Below are positions 14,570 to 22,203 of a stretch of 24,253 bases of DNA, in pieces. Each line of letters begins with the position of its first letter. The first letter of the stretch is position 1. This DNA is from CAZIXN01 sp039180415 (GTDB lineage: Bacteria; Planctomycetota; Phycisphaerae; Phycisphaerales; Phycisphaeraceae). Location of the stretch: positions 1 through 24,253 of the forward strand of contig JBCDDH010000055.1 of NCBI GenBank assembly GCA_039180415.1, in the 5' to 3' direction. The notes under the pieces are model-generated. The model ran no database searches and was not told where the DNA came from. It saw nothing but the letters and a program-made list of their open reading frames with translations. The position numbers and the translations under genes were made by a program.

Positions 14570-14950
14570 TCACCCGTGGTTCGCCTCGTAGGCCTTCGCG
14601 TCCAGCAAACCGTCCAGCTGCGACCGGTCACTGGGCCGGACACGGATCATCCAGCCCTCTCCGAAGCAGTCTCGGTTGATGGTTTCGGGGTCGTCCACCG
14701 CGGCCTGGTTCACTTCGATCACCGTGCCGTCGATGCCGCAATACAGGTCGCTGGTCGCCTTGACGGACTCGATCTCCCCGAACGTGTCGCCGGCCGCGAG
14801 GGCGCCGTCTTGGTTGGCGATCTCCAGGTAGGTGATGTCGGTGAGCTCGTCCACGGCGAACGCGGAGATGCCGATGGTCACGGTGCCGTCGGCTTCGAGC
14901 TTGTGCCATTCGTGCGAGTCGAGGTACCGGCGGTCGTCGGGGGCGGGCAT
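14570..14950 (-). CDS. gcvH: Glycine cleavage system H protein (GcvH)
   Basis: The H protein carries a lipoyl arm that shuttles the aminomethyl group between the P, T and L proteins during glycine cleavage. The 126-residue product matches family length. It begins with the typical YLDSHEWHK (9-17) and has the lipoylation motif GEIESVKATSDLY with K64, then GTVIEVN. AGGA about 9 bases before ATG 14950 supports the start. gcvT and gcvP are not nearby, although in many genomes they cluster. Instead an amidohydrolase-like gene and a lipoprotein gene follow. A role as a lipoyl carrier for other enzymes is possible but not indicated by the sequence itself. Confidence 0.96.
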   Translation of the reverse strand: MPAPDDRRYLDSHEWHKLEADGTVTIGISAFAVDELTDITYLEIANQDGALAAGDTFGEIESVKATSDLYCGIDGTVIEVNQAAVDDPETINRDCFGEGWMIRVRPSDRSQLDGLLDAKAYEANHG

Positions 14951-15049
14951 AGGCGTGTTTCCTGGGGCGAAGGACGCAGGTTAACGGAAGCGCCGAGGCT
15001 TCGGTCTACAGTGTCGATCCCTCGTTCCCGACTCGCACGGAACCCCACG

Positions 15050-16099
15050 ATGCAAGCACGCCCGCTCCGCACCTCGGTCATCGGCAGCTACCCGTTCCCC
15101 GGTTGGCTGGAGTTCGGCGCCGCCCGCCTCGACGCCTTCGGCCCCGACGATATCGAAGAGATGCAACGCGACGCCGTCGTGGCCGCCGTTCACGATCAGG
15201 TCGCCGCCGGGCTGGACGTGATCACCGACGGCGAGCAGACCCGCCTGGACTTCAACCTCTCGTTCTACGGCTACCTCGAGGGCATCGACCTCGAGTCCCA
15301 CCCGCCGCGCCGCTTCGGCCCGCCCGCCCACGACCAACGCGGCAAGCACGCGATCACCGGCACCCTCGCCGCGCCCCGCGGGCTGGGCGCCGTCGAAGAG
15401 TTCGAACGCCTCCGGTCGGTCGCCGCTACGAGCGTCCCCGACACGACCACGCTCAAGGCGTCGATCCCCGGGCCGTTCACCTTGTCCGGCCGGCTGCTGC
15501 CCAACGCGCAGTACGCCGACCGCTACGCGATCACCGAGGCGCTGCTGCCGCTTGTGCGTGATGAGATCCAACGCCTCGTCGACACCGGCTGCCAAGAGAT
15601 CTGCGTCGACGAGCCGTCGATGAGCTGCTACGCCCACAAGTCCGATACCAAGCGGTTCGTGGACCTGTTCAACCGCACGGTCGAGCCGGCCGTGGGCAAG
15701 GCCCGCGTGTGCATGCACATGTGCTTCGGCAACTACAAGGGGCGCAGCGTCGGCAAGAAGATGCCCGAGTTGATGTTCCCCGATTTCCTGGACATGCACG
15801 TGGACGAGATGCATCTCGAGATGGCCACGCTCAACTTCAAGCCGCTGGCGCTGATCGAGCAGGTGGCCGCCCGCGGCATCGACGCCGCGGTCGGCATCGT
15901 CGACGTCAAGAGCTACTACGTCGAGACGCCCGAAGACATCGTGCGGCGCATCAAGGCCTGCCTCGAACACGCCCCGCCGGAGAGGTTGGTGTTCGCGCCC
16001 GACTGCGGGCTGTCGCAGACAGCGCGGTGGGCGTCGCGGCAAAAACTCGGCGCGATGTGCGAGGGCACCCGCCGGGTCCGCGCGGAGTTGGGGCTTTGA
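15050..16099 (+). CDS. Short (core) MetE-type cobalamin-independent methionine synthase family methyltransferase
   Basis: A 349-residue protein equivalent to the C-terminal catalytic barrel of MetE. Zinc ligands are present: H223 and C225 (CMHMCFGNY), E257 (DEMHLEMAT) and C319 (FAPDCGLSQ). Early motifs RTSVIGSYPFP and VITDGEQTR are typical of the family, as is IPGPFTLS (139-146). Full-length MetE is about 750 residues and uses its N-terminal half with polyglutamyl methyl-THF. Short forms of this kind are known to use methylcobalamin or a corrinoid protein, so the donor here is uncertain; the acceptor is probably homocysteine or another thiol. TACAGT at 15007-15012 may be the -10 box. The stop overlaps the start of the next gene (TTGA). 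Confidence 0.87.
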   Translation: MQARPLRTSVIGSYPFPGWLEFGAARLDAFGPDDIEEMQRDAVVAAVHDQVAAGLDVITDGEQTRLDFNLSFYGYLEGIDLESHPPRRFGPPAHDQRGKHAITGTLAAPRGLGAVEEFERLRSVAATSVPDTTTLKASIPGPFTLSGRLLPNAQYADRYAITEALLPLVRDEIQRLVDTGCQEICVDEPSMSCYAHKSDTKRFVDLFNRTVEPAVGKARVCMHMCFGNYKGRSVGKKMPELMFPDFLDMHVDEMHLEMATLNFKPLALIEQVAARGIDAAVGIVDVKSYYVETPEDIVRRIKACLEHAPPERLVFAPDCGLSQTARWASRQKLGAMCEGTRRVRAELGL

Positions 16100-16962
16100 G
16101 CCTGATCGCCGCCGCCCAGAAGGACGACGCCCTGCTCGCCGACATCGCCGCCGCCGACCCGGAGGCCGCCGGCGGGTGGTGCGTGTGGTGGCTGGGGCAG
16201 AGCGGCCTGCTGCTCAAGACGGCCGGCGGCATGCTCTTGTTCGACCCGTACCTGTCGGATTCGCTCACCGCCAAGTACGCCGATACGGACAAGCCGCACA
16301 CCCGCATGAGTGAGTTGGCCGTGGACCCGGCGCGGCTCATCGGCCTCGACGCCGTCACGTCCTCGCACAACCACACCGACCACCTCGACGCCGCGACGTT
16401 GAACCCGCTGCTCGAAGCCAATCTCGACGCCGAGCTGGTCATCCCCGAGGCCAACCGCGCGTTCGTCGCCGACCGCCTAAAGATCGACGCGGACGCGCCG
16501 CTCGGCCTCGACGCCGGGCAGAGCGTGACGGTCGGCCCGTTCACGATCCACGGCGTCGCCGCCGCCCACAACACGGTGGCCCACGACGAGCAAGGCCGAT
16601 GCAGGTATCTCGGCTACGTCGCGACCTTCGACACGCCCCGCGGCGGCGCGGCCGTCTACCACAGCGGTGACACGCTCTGGCACGGCACGCTGGTCGACGC
16701 GTTGTCCCCGTTCGACATCGACTTCGCGCTGCTGCCGATCAACGGGAACCTGCCGACCCGCCGCGTCGCGGGCAACCTCTGGGGGCAGGAAGCCGCGGCC
16801 CTGGCGAAGGCCTGCGGGATGCGTTGCGTCAGCCCCTGCCACTACGACCTGTTCACGTTCAACACGCAGAGCCCGGACGCGTTCGTGGCGGCGTGCGAAG
16901 AGTTGGACCAGACGCACCGCGTGCTGCGGATCGGGCAGCGGCTCGACGCGAGCGGGTTCTGA
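16096..16962 (+). CDS. UlaG-like metallo-beta-lactamase-fold hydrolase
   Basis: A 288-residue cytoplasmic metallo-hydrolase related to L-ascorbate-6-phosphate lactonase (UlaG). Its opening WCVWWLGQSGLLLKT followed by LLFDPYLSDS, the metal motif SSHNHTDHLD, YHSGDTLWHG, and the late SPCHYDLF histidine match that branch. TTG 16096 is chosen because the preceding gene's TGA overlaps it by 4 bases (TTGA) and GGAG stands 8 bases upstream; no ATG occurs before the fold begins. Coupling to the short MetE implies equal expression and a linked step, but no substrate can be named from sequence. Other UlaG relatives act on lactones or phosphodiesters. It converges on the AAA+ ATPase gene. Confidence 0.87.
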   Translation: MSLIAAAQKDDALLADIAAADPEAAGGWCVWWLGQSGLLLKTAGGMLLFDPYLSDSLTAKYADTDKPHTRMSELAVDPARLIGLDAVTSSHNHTDHLDAATLNPLLEANLDAELVIPEANRAFVADRLKIDADAPLGLDAGQSVTVGPFTIHGVAAAHNTVAHDEQGRCRYLGYVATFDTPRGGAAVYHSGDTLWHGTLVDALSPFDIDFALLPINGNLPTRRVAGNLWGQEAAALAKACGMRCVSPCHYDLFTFNTQSPDAFVAACEELDQTHRVLRIGQRLDASGF

Positions 16963-17000
16963 CGGTGATGCGACGCGGCGGGTTACCGCGCTCGCTCCCA

Positions 17001-17018
17001 CCGGAACTTTTGTTCCGG
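17001..17018. terminator. Hairpin between converging stop codons
   Basis: A perfect 7-bp stem CCGGAAC (17001-17007) and GTTCCGG (17012-17018) with a TTTT loop lies 38 bases after the UlaG-like gene and 3 bases from the AAA+ gene stop. No T-run follows on either side, so it is only a plausible terminator or mRNA-end-protecting hairpin for both genes. Confidence 0.45.
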
Positions 17019-17021
17019 GCT

Positions 17022-18521
17022 TCAGCGTGAGTACCGTCCACCGGCGGCGGTGATCTGCTTGCTCAGGCGCTTGTGGACGTACAGCGCTTCGAGCACGAAC
17101 TCGCCGGCCGACGCGAGCTGCTGCGTGTCGTTGGAGTCGAGCCCCAGGTTCGGGGCCAGCTCCTTGGCGGCGTGCAGCAGGCCGTCGACGTGCTCCATCG
17201 ACGCGACCGCTTCGGCCGCCGCGGTGTCGTCGCCCAGCGTGAGGTTCAGGCCCGTTGTGAACGCGTCGGCCACGTGTTCGAAGTCGGCGATGTCGGCCAC
17301 GTCGTCGAACACCGATTTCACGGCCTCGCCCAGCAGCGACTCGACCAGCCGGTCTTCGGTTTCCTGCCCGTCTTCGGCCATCAGCAGCTCGATTTTGCCC
17401 CGCGTCGCGGCGAGCATGTGCGCCAGGTCGCACACGCGCGGCAAGACCGGGTCTTCGCCGGTGATCAGGCCCCGTCGCTCGGCCGAGCTGACCAGCGTCT
17501 CCATGCACGCGATCGAGCACCGCACCGAGACGCCGGACGCCTGGTTGATGTGCGACGACTCGCGGGCTTGGGCGACCATCGTTTCGATGACGGTCGCGAG
17601 GTATTCCGGCACCTCGACCTTGGGCGTTTTCAGCTCGTGCGGATCGCCGTCGGGCTGGCCGCCGTTCCGGGAGATCCACGCGTTTTCGCCGGTGATCTTG
17701 ACCGACTCGATGACGCTCCGCGGGTAGTGCGTGCGGATCACGCTGCCGATGCGGTCCTTGAGCGGCGTGACGATCCGGCCGCGGTTGGTGTAGTCCTCGG
17801 GGTTCGCGCTGAACACCAGCGTCAAGTCCAGCGGCAGCCGGATCGGGTAGCCCCGCACCTGGATGTCGCGTTCCTCCAGCACGTTGAACAGGCCCACCTG
17901 GATCCGCGGCGCGAGGTCCGGCAGCTCGTTGACCGCGAAGATGCCGCGGTTGGTGCGGGGGATCAGGCCCAGGTGCATGGTTTCTTCGTCGCTGAGGTAC
18001 CGGCCCTCGGCGTGCTTGACGATGTCGATCTCGCCGATCAGGTCGGCGATGGTCACGTCGGGGGTGGCCAACTTTTCGTGGAAACGCTCGTCCGGGCTCA
18101 GCCAACGGATCGGCGTGTCGTCGCCGTGCTCCCGCAGGCGGCGGCGGCCCGCGCTGGTCATCGGGTGGGTCGGGTCGTCGGGCATCTCGCACCCGTCGAT
18201 CACCGGGCACCACGGGTCCAGCAGCTTGGGCAGCTGCCGGATCATCCGCGTCTTCGCCTGGCCGCGCAGGCCCAGCAGCAGCATGTCGTGCCGCGCGAAC
18301 ACCGCGTGGACGATCTGGGGCAGGACCGTGTCTTCGTAGCCGCGGACCCCGAGGAACAGCTCGTCGATCCCGCCGTGGGCGCGCAGGCGGGCGACGAGGT
18401 TTTCGCGGAGTTCTTGTTTGACCGGACGGTACCGGTAGCCGGTTTCGCGGAGTTGGCCGAGCGTCTGGATCGCGGGCGGGGATTCGCCCAGCAGCGTGGC
18501 CGAGGAAGGTGCGATGGTCAT
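17022..18521 (-). CDS. MoxR/magnesium-chelatase-like AAA+ ATPase
   Basis: A 499-residue AAA+ ATPase of the ChlI/MoxR type. From the ATG at 18521 the Walker A motif GLRGQAKT spans residues 84-91, and the Walker B region reads GIFAVNELPDL, with Asn in place of the usual Asp. I recall NELPDL as common in this subfamily, so ATP hydrolysis is not excluded. FSANPEDYTNRGRIVTPLKDRIG provides sensor 1 and the arginine finger. Members act as chaperone-like ATPases, usually with a von Willebrand A-domain partner; none is encoded next to it here. A TTG at 18527 is an alternative start. Divergent from the universal stress gene with about 140 bp between them. Confidence 0.9.
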   Translation of the reverse strand: MTIAPSSATLLGESPPAIQTLGQLRETGYRYRPVKQELRENLVARLRAHGGIDELFLGVRGYEDTVLPQIVHAVFARHDMLLLGLRGQAKTRMIRQLPKLLDPWCPVIDGCEMPDDPTHPMTSAGRRRLREHGDDTPIRWLSPDERFHEKLATPDVTIADLIGEIDIVKHAEGRYLSDEETMHLGLIPRTNRGIFAVNELPDLAPRIQVGLFNVLEERDIQVRGYPIRLPLDLTLVFSANPEDYTNRGRIVTPLKDRIGSVIRTHYPRSVIESVKITGENAWISRNGGQPDGDPHELKTPKVEVPEYLATVIETMVAQARESSHINQASGVSVRCSIACMETLVSSAERRGLITGEDPVLPRVCDLAHMLAATRGKIELLMAEDGQETEDRLVESLLGEAVKSVFDDVADIADFEHVADAFTTGLNLTLGDDTAAAEAVASMEHVDGLLHAAKELAPNLGLDSNDTQQLASAGEFVLEALYVHKRLSKQITAAGGRYSR

Positions 18522-18662
18522 TGCCAACGGTAGGCGCGACGCGGGCGGAAGTCGCTCAAAACGTTCACGCCGTGGCGGAAAGATTCACCGCCGGGTAAAG
18601 TTTCGGGCTCGTTGGGGGGCTTGCCCGGCCCAGTCGTTCCGTAACCCGAGGAAACCCCGCCC

Positions 18663-19118
18663 GTGACCGACGCCCCGACTTCCGCCGAATCGTCCACCCG
18701 CAGCCGGGTGCTGGTCGCGGTCAGCAGCCCCTGGGCCAGCGAAAAACTCATCACGCCCGTGTCGGACCTGGCCAAACGCCTGGCCAGCGAGGTCGTGATC
18801 GCCCACGTCGCCACGCTCCAGGACCAGGACGACCACGAATCCGAAGCCACCGAGCGCGGCGAGCAGACGCTGCGGCTGATGGTCAAGGGCCTGGGCGACG
18901 CCGGCGTCTCGGCCGAGGGCGTCATGTTGTTTTCCGACGACACGCCCAAGGCCATCCTCAACACCGCCCGAGCCCGGCAGTGCACCATGATCGCGCTCGG
19001 GCTCACCGGCAAGGGCGCCCTCAAACGCCTGATCTCCGGCGACGTCCCCGCCAACCTCATCCGTCAGACCGACCTGCCCGTGCTCCTGCTGCCCGCGAAC
19101 TGGGACGGCACGCTGTGA
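18663..19118 (+). CDS. Universal stress protein (UspA family)
   Basis: A 151-residue single Usp domain. The N-terminal strand SRVLVAVSSPWASEK and the middle VVIAHVATL strand fit the fold. The ATP-binding signature is present late: ALGLTGKGALKRLISGDVPA matches the G-2x-G-9x-G-S/T pattern with Asp after the final Gly, followed by the closing strand LPVLLLP. A nucleotide-binding stress or signalling role in the cytoplasm is likely; the regulated process is unknown. GTG 18663 is the start, with GAGGAAA about 10 bases upstream. The gene ends only 8 bases from the glycosyltransferase stop on the other strand, with no terminator hairpin between. Confidence 0.88.
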   Translation: MTDAPTSAESSTRSRVLVAVSSPWASEKLITPVSDLAKRLASEVVIAHVATLQDQDDHESEATERGEQTLRLMVKGLGDAGVSAEGVMLFSDDTPKAILNTARARQCTMIALGLTGKGALKRLISGDVPANLIRQTDLPVLLLPANWDGTL

Positions 19119-19126
19119 ATCAGAAA

Positions 19127-19915
19127 TCAAGCGGTGAGGTGTGAGGAACCAGAAGCCCGCGGCTTCCGAACCCGCTCCGCCCACCACAGCGCCCCGATCG
19201 TCCGCACGATCACCACCCCCGCTTTGACGCTGCCTTTCAGCGAGCCGCTGATCTTGCTCACGCCCGCCCGCCGCCGACGGTACGGGACGTCCAACTCCAC
19301 GATCCGCAGCCCGCGCGTCGCCGCTTTGTACTGCATCTCCACCGTCCAGCCCCACGTGCGATCCCGCATCTCCAGCACGCCCAATGCCTCCCACGTCAAC
19401 GCCCGCATGGGCCCCAGGTCCCGGTACCGGTGCCCGGTCAGCAGCCGCAGCAGCACGCAAGCGAAGCGATTGCCGAAGCGCTGGTGCGGGTCGAGCGCGC
19501 CTTTCTGCTCGGGCACCCGCCGGCCGAGCACCAGATCCGCCTCGCCCTCCGCGATCGGCGTCAGCAGCCGCGGCAGTTGATCCGGGTCGTCCGCCAGATC
19601 GGCGTCGAGGAAGGCCACGGGCACGCTCGTGGCCCGGTCGCTTAAGCGATCAGGCCGGCCCGCGGTGTCCGCCAACCAGCCCAACGCCTTCAAGCACGCC
19701 CCGCCGTAGCCGGGCCGGCTCTCCTCGACCACCACGAACCCGCCGCCCCGCGCGAGCCCGCCCGTGTCGTCCGTCGAGCCGTTATCGCAGACCACGACGT
19801 GCCGGATCACGCCCGCTTCTCGCAGCGGCCGCAGCGCTTCGATCAGCGCGGGCAGGTTTTCCGCCTCGTTGCGGGCGGGGATCACCACGTCGCACTGCAC
19901 GCTCGGTTCGGGCAT
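19127..19915 (-). CDS. Family 2 glycosyltransferase, dolichyl/polyprenyl-phosphate sugar synthase-like
   Basis: A 262-residue GT-A fold enzyme. The N-terminus CDVVIPARNEAENLPALIEAL, the nucleotide-sugar Asp D44 in VVCDNGSTDDT, and the metal motif D104-A-D106 (FLDADLADDPDQLPRLL) are classic for GT2. The later LGPMRA and RRAGVSKISGSLKGSVKAG segment resemble the DPM1/GtrB-like group that transfers a sugar to a polyprenyl phosphate. There are no transmembrane helices in the C-terminus beyond a short hydrophobic stretch (VVIVRTIGALWW), so it would be membrane-associated at most. Donor and acceptor are unknown. It is divergent from metF with 67 bp between the starts. Confidence 0.88.
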   Translation of the reverse strand: MPEPSVQCDVVIPARNEAENLPALIEALRPLREAGVIRHVVVCDNGSTDDTGGLARGGGFVVVEESRPGYGGACLKALGWLADTAGRPDRLSDRATSVPVAFLDADLADDPDQLPRLLTPIAEGEADLVLGRRVPEQKGALDPHQRFGNRFACVLLRLLTGHRYRDLGPMRALTWEALGVLEMRDRTWGWTVEMQYKAATRGLRIVELDVPYRRRRAGVSKISGSLKGSVKAGVVIVRTIGALWWAERVRKPRASGSSHLTA

Positions 19916-19982
19916 CGCAGGAACCTAGCGAAAACGCGGGCCCGCTGGTTTTCACCCCCAACGGTGATACGCTTCGAGCACC

Positions 19983-20897
19983 ATGCACATCGCCGACATT
20001 TTCGCCGACCACGACACCACGTTCTCTTTCGAGTTCTTCCCCCCCAAGACGGCGGAAGCCTCCGAAGCGTTGTTCGCCAACATCCGGCAGCTCGAAACGC
20101 TGCGGCCCAGCTTCGTCGACGTGACCTACGGGGCCGGTGGCTCCACCCGCGACCTCACGCACGAGCTCGTCTCCCGCATCAAGCACGAAACCCACCTGCC
20201 CACCATCCCGCACCTGACCTGCGTCTGCCACGACGAGGACGAACTGAGCGCGATCCTCGAACGCTGGACGAACGAAAAGGTCGGCAACATCCTCGCGCTC
20301 GGCGGCGACCTCCCGCGCGACAAGCCCGACTGGGACCGCGCCCGCGACGCCTGCCGCTACGCCGGCGACCTCATCCGCTTCATCCAAAAGTTTTCCGAAA
20401 AGCACGGACACCCCGATCCGCGCGGCTTCGGTATCGGCGTTGCCGGCTTCCCCGAAGGCCACCCCGCCACGCCCAACCGCATGGACGAGATGGACCACCT
20501 CAAGGCCAAGGTCGACGCCGGCGCCGACTACATCTGCACCCAGCTTTTCTTCGACAACCACGACTTCCTCGACTTCCGCGAGCGCTGCGAACTCGCGGGG
20601 ATCACCATCCCGATCGTCGCGGGGATCATGCCCATCACCTCCACCAAGGGAATGCGCCGGATGGCCGAACTCGCCGCCGGCTCGCGTTACCCCGCCGCGC
20701 TGCTGCGCGCGTTGGCCCGAGCGGGCGACGATCAGGCCGCGGTCGAACGCGTCGGCATCCACTGGGCGACCGAGCAGTGCCGCGGGTTATTGGACGCCGG
20801 CGTCGCGGGCCTGCACTTCTACACCCTCAACAAATCCGACGCGACGCGCCGCATCTACCAGGCCCTGGGCGTCGGCCCGTCCGCCGCGGTGGCCTGA
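19983..20897 (+). CDS. metF: Methylenetetrahydrofolate reductase (MetF)
   Basis: MetF reduces 5,10-methylene-THF to 5-methyl-THF with FAD and NAD(P)H, supplying the methyl group for methionine. The 304-residue length is normal. Visible motifs are FSFEFFPPK (14-22, catalytic E17), VDVTYGAGGSTRD (45-57), NILALGGDLP (102-111, with D109, the conserved flavin-tuning Asp), IGVAGFPEGHP (151-161), QLFFDN (187-192) and GIMPITS (214-220). A TACGCT hexamer (19968-19973) ends only 9 bases before the ATG and no ribosome site is visible, so the message may be almost leaderless. A short MetE is encoded 5 kb away and GcvH nearby, giving this stretch a one-carbon theme. Confidence 0.96.
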   Translation: MHIADIFADHDTTFSFEFFPPKTAEASEALFANIRQLETLRPSFVDVTYGAGGSTRDLTHELVSRIKHETHLPTIPHLTCVCHDEDELSAILERWTNEKVGNILALGGDLPRDKPDWDRARDACRYAGDLIRFIQKFSEKHGHPDPRGFGIGVAGFPEGHPATPNRMDEMDHLKAKVDAGADYICTQLFFDNHDFLDFRERCELAGITIPIVAGIMPITSTKGMRRMAELAAGSRYPAALLRALARAGDDQAAVERVGIHWATEQCRGLLDAGVAGLHFYTLNKSDATRRIYQALGVGPSAAVA

Positions 20898-20995
20898 AAC
20901 GAACGGGTTTTCGGACCGAACCGCAGCGGGCGATAAGTCGCCGCCCCGGTCTGGCGCCGCTGATCCGCGTCGCCGCGACGCCCGATCAAACCAAA

Positions 20996-22201
20996 GTGTT
21001 TGCCCGTCTCCCGTCCCGGACCCGGCTTGGGATCGTGGCCGCCTGCGCGGCCGCCGCGTTCGCCTGCGCCGCATTCGCCGACCCTCCGAACGACGACGGG
21101 CTCGCCCCGGCCCGCGCGGCCGTCGGTGTCGCCCTCGACACCGCGGACCCGGCTGCCCGGATCGCTTCGCTCCAAACCGCTGCGGCCCACTACCGCGCCG
21201 CCTTGACCAACCCGGACTTGCCGCCGCGTGACGCGCGTCACGCCCGCCGGGCTTTGCGTGCGATCGATGCTTTGCTTCGTCCGGCTGCACCGCCGGTTCC
21301 CGAACCCGCTGCCGGCGCCGTCGTGCCGATCGTTTCCTTCCAGAACCCGGCCGTCGATCGGGCTCCGATGCAAGCCCTCGGACTCGACCCGCCGTCCGAG
21401 CCCGCCGTCCTGCCGCCGCCACCCGAAGCCGGCCAAGCCCCGCCGCCTTCGGAGCCGATGGCCGGCCCCGTGCCTCCGAACGTGGCTGCACCTATAGACG
21501 CGCCGGAAACCCGCAGCGTTCACGAAGAAGGCGGGGCGCCGGCCGCGCCGGTGGCCAAGCCGTCACCGGCCCCGCCTCCGGGCCTACGCCGGACGCTCGT
21601 CGCCGCGTTGGCGTTGCTCGAAGCCGAACCCGGCACCGCCGATCCGTGGCGACGCGTGCTCACGGCCGGCGCGAATCCACGGGGGCGGTTCGGCCCCGGC
21701 CTCGCCCCGCCTCCCGCCGCCGGCGACGCGCTGCACACGCTCATCGCCGTCACCGCGCTCCACCGCCACGGCCCGCTCGCTCCCCGCCACGCCGACGCCC
21801 TCGCCGCCACGCTGCTGCGCGAGCAATCACCCTCGGGCGGTTGGCGCGACCCGCTCGCCCCCGCCGACCGCCCCGGCGACCAAGCCTTGCCGACCGCCGC
21901 CAACCTGCTCACCCTGCGGCAGCTCGCCGCCACGCCCGGCTTGTCCGACGTGTTACGCCGCGACCTCGCCGAAGCTCAACGCCGAGGCCGAGTCCGTCTC
22001 GTCGAACGGCACGCCCAGTTATCCGCAACCCCCGACGCCATGCTTCGACCGTGCACCTTCTCCGACGACTTGCTTCAACTCGTGCGCGCCACGCTCAACG
22101 ACCCGCGTCCCGATCTCGCTCAAGCCCGGTTCCGGACGCGGCTCACCGCGATGCTCCGCACGCACTTGCATCGGCCTCATCTGGCCGCGGGCGCGCGTTG
22201 A
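20996..22201 (+). CDS. Secreted proline-rich protein with a helical-repeat C-terminus
   Basis: A 401-residue protein read from GTG 20996. A signal peptide is visible (LPSRTRLG, then an Ala-rich core, cleavage near AFA-D at 28/29). Residues 35-95 form a helix-rich segment of the kind that pairs in coiled coils (ARIASLQTAAAHYRAAL). About 95-195 is a proline- and alanine-rich linker. From about 198 to the end comes an all-helical domain containing EQSPSGGWRDPLAP followed by TAANLLTLRQLA, reminiscent of prenyltransferase/squalene cyclase-like alpha-toroid repeats seen also in the 222-residue protein at 5553-6221. No catalytic motif was found. It follows metF by 98 bp and converges on the next gene with 2 bases between the stops. 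Confidence 0.72.
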   Translation: MFARLPSRTRLGIVAACAAAAFACAAFADPPNDDGLAPARAAVGVALDTADPAARIASLQTAAAHYRAALTNPDLPPRDARHARRALRAIDALLRPAAPPVPEPAAGAVVPIVSFQNPAVDRAPMQALGLDPPSEPAVLPPPPEAGQAPPPSEPMAGPVPPNVAAPIDAPETRSVHEEGGAPAAPVAKPSPAPPPGLRRTLVAALALLEAEPGTADPWRRVLTAGANPRGRFGPGLAPPPAAGDALHTLIAVTALHRHGPLAPRHADALAATLLREQSPSGGWRDPLAPADRPGDQALPTAANLLTLRQLAATPGLSDVLRRDLAEAQRRGRVRLVERHAQLSATPDAMLRPCTFSDDLLQLVRATLNDPRPDLAQARFRTRLTAMLRTHLHRPHLAAGAR

Positions 22202-22203
22202 CG

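Noticed and set aside
14141..15049. Long plus-strand frame joining to the short MetE gene as an N-terminal extension
   Set aside because: It is the antisense shadow of gcvH and the amidohydrolase. The MetE-type family begins at RTSVIGSYPFP just after ATG 15050.
14951..15049. Cobalamin or SAM riboswitch upstream of the short MetE
   Set aside because: The 99-bp gap is too short for a cobalamin riboswitch and shows no recognisable conserved core.
19799..20995. In-frame upstream extension of the proline-rich secreted protein
   Set aside because: It runs through metF in another frame with an Arg/Pro-rich composition. The signal peptide directly after GTG 20996 marks the real start.
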